Positions 58,864 to 64,000 of a stretch of 64,000 nucleotides of DNA are shown one piece after another. The position numbers were made by a program, and so were the translations under genes. This stretch comes from Anisodus tanguticus (Eukaryota; Streptophyta; Magnoliopsida; Solanales; Solanaceae). Position 1 is the stretch's first letter. Each line of letters starts with the position of its first letter. The notes beneath the pieces are model-generated. The model saw only the letters and a program-made list of their open reading frames with translations. It was not told where the DNA came from and made no database searches. The stretch is taken from NCBI GenBank assembly GCA_034509755.1, contig CM067546.1, positions 27,829,876 to 27,893,875 of the forward strand, in the 5' to 3' direction.

Positions 58864-59106
58864 TTGTTGAGATTTTTAAGAAGTATTACAATGTTGTGCG
58901 CAGTACGTTATGTACGATCGTCGGTGATAACTATTCATAGGTTTGCATTTCCCACGCTGTCTGCTAGTACTACTACTAGTTGTCAACTTCCCAGAACCCG
59001 CGTAAATAGTCAAAACAACCTCTTCTTCAATATTTCTCTTCCAAATCCAAATACTCCATTTTTTTTACAAGAAAATCATTTTTTGTTGTTGGGATTTGGG
59101 TATTGT
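58864..59106 (+). CDS. Possible orphan first exon with a targeting-like peptide (unknown)
   Basis: The open frame from 58864 (inner ATG at 58891) reads an Arg/Ser/Thr-rich, acid-poor peptide (MLCAVRYVRSSVITIHRFAF, then a Ser/Thr run) like an organelle transit peptide, and ends TAG/TGA at about 59107. I do not recognise a family. No donor site is clearly decisive. It may be the start of the same broken gene as the exon-like segment at 60411-60551, which is on the same strand. It could also be chance. Confidence 0.25.
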
Positions 59107-59152
59107 TGATTTTTTGTAAATGGCATTTTTTTGGCACTTACTTGAGTTGACT

Positions 59153-59247
59153 GAGCCGAGGGTCTATTCAAAACAAGCTCTCTACCTCTAAGGTAAGGTA
59201 GGGCTCTACCTCCCGATATATTTCACTGGTATGTTGTTGTTGTTGTT
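59153..59247 (+). mobile_element. 5'-truncated TS-type SINE
   Basis: It starts GAGCCGAGGGTCTATTCAAA, contains CTCTACCTCTAAGGTAAGG and ends ATTTCACTGGTATG(TTG)n, the 3' region of the tobacco TS SINE family. A perfect 13-bp duplication ACTTGAGTTGACT lies at 59140-59152 and 59248-59260. The pol III boxes are missing. Confidence 0.88.
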
Positions 59248-59260
59248 ACTTGAGTTGACT

Positions 59261-60410
59261 TGGTCTAAAGTTGGATTCATTAACAAGATATGGAAAAAGA
59301 TAATTGCCACTTTTTTATGCTTTTTCTCTCTTTTGCTAATCCTTTTGCCAAAAGAGATCGGAAAGAATCAGATCTTTTGCTTGTGAAAAAGATAATACTC
59401 ACTTTATTTTCGCTTCTCGTCAGTGCTAAATTAGATTAGAAATTAAAATTTAGATATTCAAAAACTATATTAAAAGTAAATTGCAATTTTCATATGAAAA
59501 AATACATCTTAAAATGTTGATCAACGTTCTAATATTTTGACTTTCGAAAATCAAACAGTGACAAGTATTTTGGGTTGGAGGTATTACAACTATACCTTCA
59601 AGTTTTTATTTTATTTTATGTTTTTTTAGTAGAGGTAGTTTGGTTAGCATAAATGCACTTTCATTTATGGGGGTCTCTGTTGTCTGTATTTAAGATGAAA
59701 TTAAAGCTTACTTAGATCTCTTTTTCCCCCACATCGAACCTTTTACTGGATTCTCAGCTTTCTGCTTGGTAATTTGTTAACAGGAGTATCTCATCAATAG
59801 AAAATATTGGTTGCTCATAAGTTTTCTGTAGTCAGTAAGTGATCATGAAATTCACTAGAAATGATTGATTATACATATTGAAATTGAGAACTAGCTGAGT
59901 AATAATCATCATTTCCATACATTGTTTAATTAAGACACTTAGACATTGAACTACTAGGACAGAATCTGTTTGAAACTTTTCCAGAATAACTTTCTGTTGA
60001 CATGCCTATTTGTGATATTAGTCTTGATGAATTAGCTATGAGGCTCATCAAATGAATCATTGTTGTTTGGTTTTTGATTATTGGTACTTAGGCAACAGCA
60101 AATGAATGTTCTTTTCTCCAAATTGTGGTTAGATTAAAGGAGTTCATTCCTGTATTTCCGTGCTGCTTGTACTCGAATTATTTTTTCTTCTCTTTCTTTT
60201 GGGAGCGCGTTGAGTTTCTTTCTTTTATCTTCATCAAGGGAGTCTATCCTATTATAGCATTTGTTGTATCATGTACTTCTAGTTGAGTTCTCTCTATTTG
60301 TTTCCCGCCGTAAAAGATTAATGTGATATATGACACCATTATACTGAATAAGAAAAAAAACAGCTTATCACTGTCAATTTGCTGTTAAGACATATTTCTA
60401 TCCCTCACAG
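59261..60410. other. Non-coding stretch between the SINE and an exon-like segment
   Basis: No frame of interest. If the segments at 58864 and 60411 are exons of one gene, this would be the intron with the SINE inside it. Confidence 0.35.
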
Positions 60411-60551
60411 CAGTTACTATGATGAATAAAGCTGATTCAATTGTTGCCAGACTCAACGTTGCTGTGACTCAACCTGAAATCAATGGAGGCAGTAGCAGTT
60501 TCACATCAAAGCTGGAATCAGAGGACATCGATACAACTGATAATTCCGTAG
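60411..60551 (+). CDS. Exon-like segment of an unrecognised gene
   Basis: A pyrimidine-rich tract ending CTCACAG (about 60403-60410) precedes an open stretch encoding MNKADSIVARLNVAVTQPEI, then a Gly/Ser-rich and Glu/Asp-rich part. It ends at a donor-like GTAG|GTAAGAAAA. Codon use looks genuine, and the acceptor and donor fit plant rules. I do not recognise the family, and no continuation is visible before the monooxygenase exon on the opposite strand. Confidence 0.35.
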
Positions 60552-60980
60552 GTAAGAAAATAACGAAGCTAAAGGATGACGGAATTTGAAGTTCCATTGC
60601 TCATCTAGAATAGACATCATCAATCCCGTCCCTTATGTTCATTGTCAAAAAAAATAATCACGGCCCTTATGTTAAATTAGTGAACTGTATACAACATATA
60701 TAGGTGACATCCCGCTTGCAGCTTTTGGAAAAGATCAACGATCGTCCCAAAGCATAGCTATAAAAGAAAGTGTTATATGAAAGTTCATTTTGTACTCTAC
60801 TGTTAGATGGTTATGTTGAAAAGCATATTCTGAATTCTGATACAGAAGCATAAATACAACTATTAGCAAGTTCATTGTTATGAAGAATGAATCACAAAAC
60901 AGGAAATCTTTACTTAAGTACAATTTTTGGGAACTTTTATTGTCAAATAAGCTATTGCTAATTTTTTCTTCCCTCAAAAA

Positions 60981-61508
60981 CTAATGTTTGTTTCTTTTAG
61001 TTTGCTCAAATTCATAATTGGCACGTCTCGTCATTGTTCTGGGCTTAAGCAGCTTAGGCAGAATGATATTATTTCTAACAGAACATATAAGTGTATTCTC
61101 AGACTGCGACAGTGCTCCCACGCGATTTGCCATAACTGTTAATGGAAAGACACGGCGCCATCTTTCACTTCCATATGCTTTGAATGCATGCATCCTCCAC
61201 AGAAATATGCTTGGACTTCATTGCTTCTGCTAACTTTTCTATCAAAACTATCGAATCCTCCAATGCACAACAAGCACCCTGACCCATGTTGGGTGTCATC
61301 GGATGCCATGCATCTCCAACAAGCACCGTCCTTCCAATATATGGCGGAGGACTTATTAAGGGCCAAAGCCATCGGTCATAAAGAGGATTTCTCGTTAATG
61401 TATCATCTGCTGTAAGATTAATCAGGTTTAACATGTCTGTCACTGGCCAATCTCTAACGAGCTCATTAGCTTGTTGTCTCAAAATTGATGGATCAGTGAT
61501 CCTTGGAC
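60981..61508 (-). pseudogene. Last exon of a FAD-dependent monooxygenase (MO2-like), frameshifted
   Basis: Members are flavin hydroxylases related to zeaxanthin epoxidase and salicylate hydroxylase; the substrate cannot be told from this piece. The exon follows an acceptor TTTGGCAG (61516-61509). It encodes the second FAD-binding motif GDAWHPMTPNMGQGACCALE (about 61290) and then the C-terminal helix region. At about 61176 the frame shifts: GATGCATGCATTC contains a 4-bp GCAT duplication. Upstream it reads VEDACIQSIWK-stop, and downstream in the other frame it reads FKAYGSERWRRVFPLTVMAN, the expected continuation. The tail ends at TAG 60981-60983. The N-terminal exons with the GxGxxG Rossmann motif are not in the window; the Copia at 62022 onward lies where they would be expected. 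Confidence 0.8.
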
Positions 61509-62021
61509 CTGCCAAAGAGATGCAAAAGTTGGAAGGTTTGTTAACAGAAAAGTGCTGGCCTACTTGTCAATCTGTTTTTCAACTCTAGTTTTATTAACAT
61601 CCTAAAGGTAACATACAACTTCAATTTCAATCCCACAAGTGAGCCTCTATTGTTACAACTGGTGCCACATGGGAAAAGTCTGCTGTCAATAACATGGAGG
61701 AACAGCCCCACACGAAACTAGAACAAAAGCTGGAAGCCTATCAAATGCACATGCGGCATATTCAGCCCTGATTCTTTTGGCACATCGGTGGATAATGAGT
61801 TCTGAGATTTAAAGTTTAAACTCACACACTTCTGACCTTTTCGATTTACTATCATTGAAGGGTTTAATAGGCACATTTTGTAGACATCTGGTGGCCAATA
61901 GGTCACAATATATATATATATTCTAATGCCAAGGAAATGAACCTATTATCTGTACATACAAAATAAATACAATAAAAATACAAAACCAACGCTAGATATG
62001 ATGTAATGTGAAAAATACTTA
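61509..62021. other. Probable intron sequence upstream of the monooxygenase exon
   Basis: No frame is supported here. It lies between the acceptor at 61509 and the Copia breakpoint at 62022. Confidence 0.4.
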
Positions 62022-63057
62022 CCCTATTAACTGGGACTGTGACGGAACTGGAACTGGACTGGCCAGCAGGCAGTGGACCTGCTGGCCCAATAACTGGGGC
62101 AGTAACGATGACTGGGGCAGTGGGCTGGATCACTGGCCCAGTACTAAGAGATGGACTGGACCGTGAGTCTGGCCCACTAGATCGAGATGGGAGAACAGTG
62201 GGGCCAGCGTGCAGTGGGCCCGCTGGCTGATTTTGTGTGTGGGACAAGTCCGATAAATAGTTGATAATATATGGGTAGACATCGTCATCAAAAAAAGCAT
62301 ACGAACTAGGCACATGCCTACTCACTTTAGCAAACGAAAATTGAGTTTCATAAAAAATAACATGGCGACTAATGATGATTTTATTAGATGATAAATCAAA
62401 ACATTTGTAAACACGATTGGTAGACGAAAAACCCAAAAACACACAAGGGGTAGAACGAGCCTGAAGTTTGGTAATTGTGGTTGACGGAAAGAGTGGATAA
62501 CACAAGCACCCAAAGACCCTAAGATGGGAATACGAAGGAGTCTTATTATATAAGATATGAAGAGGGGATAAATATGTCAAATCTTTGATAGGAAGTATGT
62601 TAAGGAGATATGTAGCAATTTGTAGAGCATGATGCCAAAAAGAAGGGGGCACGGAAGCATGAATTAATAAAGTTCGGACAATGTTATTAATGGTACGAAT
62701 TTTGCGTTCGGCTTTCCCATTTTGTGAGGGCGTATGAGGACAAGAAAAATGAAAATTGATTCCATTATTAGCACAAAACTCCCGAAACACCCCATTATCA
62801 TATTCTTTGCCATTATCACATTGAATATTTTTAATTTTCCGTTCGAATTGGGTTCTAATGAATGCTCTAAATTTTAAGAAAGTGGAAAAAACATGAGATT
62901 TTTTCGCTATCGAAAAGTCCATAAAAATAGAATAATCATCCAAAAATAGAATATAATAACGATGACCCAAAGAACTGAGAACGGAAGATGTCCATAAATC
63001 GCTATGAATATTATCAAACGGTATTAAAGTATGAGAATTAGAGTCTACAAACGGCAA
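62022..63057 (-). pseudogene. Copia integrase fragment
   Basis: This is an open frame of about 345 codons of element sequence. The DDE core shows HSDLWTSSVLSSLGHRYY, CDNGKEYDNGVFREFC and PHTPSQNGKAERKIRTINNI (catalytic D, D and E contexts all present). The C-terminal part has LQARSTPCVFLGFSSTNRVY and NKIIISRHVIFYETQFSFAK, then a Pro/Ser-rich stretch. The zinc-binding GAG-pre-integrase region upstream is deleted between 63045 and 63060. The frame continues past the breakpoint into non-Copia sequence to a stop at 61903. The integrase would insert element DNA in the nucleus. Confidence 0.85.
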
Positions 63058-63335
63058 TAGGTGGATGAGGGGGAGACAATTTTATGATCGTAACCACGAA
63101 TTGGAATTGAATTTCCATTACCAATAATTATGTCATGATTGTTGCTCAAACTGAAATAAGACGAGAGAGTACATTGGTCGGACGTCATGTGAGTAGTGGC
63201 TCCGGTATCCATATAACAATTCAGGTCCGAGGGATTTAAGCCAAGTGTGTGCATTACGACTTCAATATTTGTCGGAGTGAGGAGTGGATTTGGGCCGGTA
63301 GCATGGAAGGCTTGCTGGGGCCGAGGCCCAAGCAC
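63045..63335 (-). pseudogene. Copia protease fragment
   Basis: The aspartic protease active site CYMDTGATTHMTS is intact (about 63215), followed by IIGNGNSIPIRGYDHKIVS. Just after, the frame is lost, and the GAG-pre-integrase domain that normally follows is absent, which marks an internal deletion before the integrase frame. Confidence 0.85.
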
Positions 63336-63515
63336 AACTCCCTGCTGACCCGGACCGCCACTATTTCTGTGGGCTGGAGCTGGAGCAGAAAAATTGGGTC
63401 GGAACTCTGGTGGATATTGGGCCCAATTCGCTGGAAACTGGGCTGGCTGAACATAGGAGTTATTGGGCCAAGAGTTACCGGCCCAGCCCCATTGCCATGG
63501 GGTCCACAGTTGGGA

Positions 63516-63959
63516 CTAGGCAACCTGGGGCCCACTGCCTCGAGGGCCACAATAGTCATTGTTCTGAGGTCCTCCACCGCCGTCGGAACCACCGCGATTT
63601 TTGTTATTATTTTTTTGAGAATTCTTTCCGCCACCGTGAGTACGGTTGTGGCCCGAATTATCAACAAAACCGTGAGAAGGACTGGAAGACGTCATCATGA
63701 CCACGGGATTTGCACTAGTAACCGCCTTTTTAGCTAAGCCGACTTCTTCCAAAGTAAGCATGGACCGGGCTTGGTAGAACTTCGGAAGAGGATTACTTTG
63801 ATGAAGGATAGTTCCAACGCCACTATAGTCCTCGGATAGGCCAGCAACCAATTGGAGAACAAGACGATCGTCGCTAACCGGTGCACCAACGTTGTGAAGT
63901 TGGTCCGCCAACTCTTTCAGCCTTTTACAATAGGCCGATACGTTTGAAAAATCCTCCAT
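63516..63959 (-). pseudogene. Copia Gag fragment at the right edge
   Basis: It reads FSNVSAYCKRLKELADQLHN, GLSEDYSGVGTILHQSNPLP, KFYQARSMLTLEEVGLAKKA and a Ser/Asn/Gly-rich tail. It is nearly colinear with the Gag at 837-1565 and continues upstream past the window edge. Confidence 0.85.
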
Positions 63960-64000
63960 GTTAACATGAGAAAATTCCTGCTCAAGAGTAACAACACGGA

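Larger units (their letters stand above)
62022..64000 (-). mobile_element. Ty1/copia fragment (gag, protease, integrase), running off the window
   Basis: The minus-strand order is gag (63959-63516, continuing beyond 64000), a Pro/Gly-rich linker, protease (63335-63045) and integrase (63057 to about 62022). RT, RNase H and the 3' LTR are missing. The sequence breaks off at 62022 within the integrase C-terminal Pro/Ser-rich tail. Gag closely resembles 837-1565, so it belongs to the same family. The 5' LTR should lie beyond the right edge. Confidence 0.88.

Noticed and set aside
62039..62230. Plus-strand Gly/Pro-rich frame in the last Copia
   Set aside because: It is the complement of the integrase Pro/Ser tail; the minus strand has the continuous domain.
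1..64000. tRNA, rRNA or organelle DNA insertions
   Set aside because: I searched by eye for tRNA boxes and rRNA phrases. Only the SINE at 39351 shows pol III boxes, and no organelle gene order is visible. A tRNAscan or organelle search could still find short pieces.

Overview
This window is nuclear DNA of a flowering plant, most likely a member of the Solanaceae. The evidence is split plant genes with GT-AG introns, Solanaceae-type SINE remnants (a tobacco TS-like 3' end with a (TTG)n tail, and a second tRNA-type SINE ending in oligo-T), Ty1/copia elements primed by initiator tRNA-Met, and many hAT, Mutator and Stowaway-type MITEs. The species cannot be named from the sequence alone.

Layout: (1) 1-9.5 kb is a transposon graveyard: one end of a hAT element, a minus-strand Copia 5' half, a Helitron Rep/helicase remnant interrupted by an LTR-like block, a plus-strand Copia 3' half and a diverged solo LTR. 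(2) 10.1-17.7 kb is a complete but decayed minus-strand Copia element that landed in an AT microsatellite; one of its LTRs carries a later hAT insertion. (3) 17.7-36 kb is the genic island. It holds an intact RGGA-type RNA-binding protein gene (+, 7 exons, 371 aa), a DYW-type pentatricopeptide gene broken by several frame changes (+), and an intact RABD2/Rab1 small GTPase gene (-, 8 exons, 203 aa). The RGGA-PPR pair matches the Arabidopsis neighbours At4g16830 and At4g16835 (DYW10), so it appears to be conserved microsynteny. (4) 36.8-58.8 kb is a second nested transposon block: MITEs, two relatives of one coding hAT family, a hAT nested inside another hAT, a long foldback element with a SINE in one arm, and two related Copia elements that lack a gag core. 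(5) 58.8-62 kb holds orphan exon-like pieces, a TS-like SINE and the last exon of a flavin monooxygenase with a 4-bp frameshift. (6) 62-64 kb is another minus-strand Copia remnant that runs off the window.

Only RGGA and RABD2 look like working genes. RGGA should act in RNA binding and translation, and its promoter shows site II and telo-box motifs typical of translation genes. RABD2 should act in ER-to-Golgi vesicle transport. They converge around the broken PPR gene, and I see no pathway that links them.

The most interesting observations are: a textbook hAT excision footprint inside the DYW deaminase domain of the PPR gene; a 3.2-kb first intron of RGGA built from 14 degenerate copies of a unit that repeats the intron's own 5' end; and leader regions of the gag-less Copia elements filled with GTATAC/GATATAC words that recur as hairpins in another Copia family's LTRs. 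I found no CRISPR array, rRNA or tRNA gene, or bacterial-type system.
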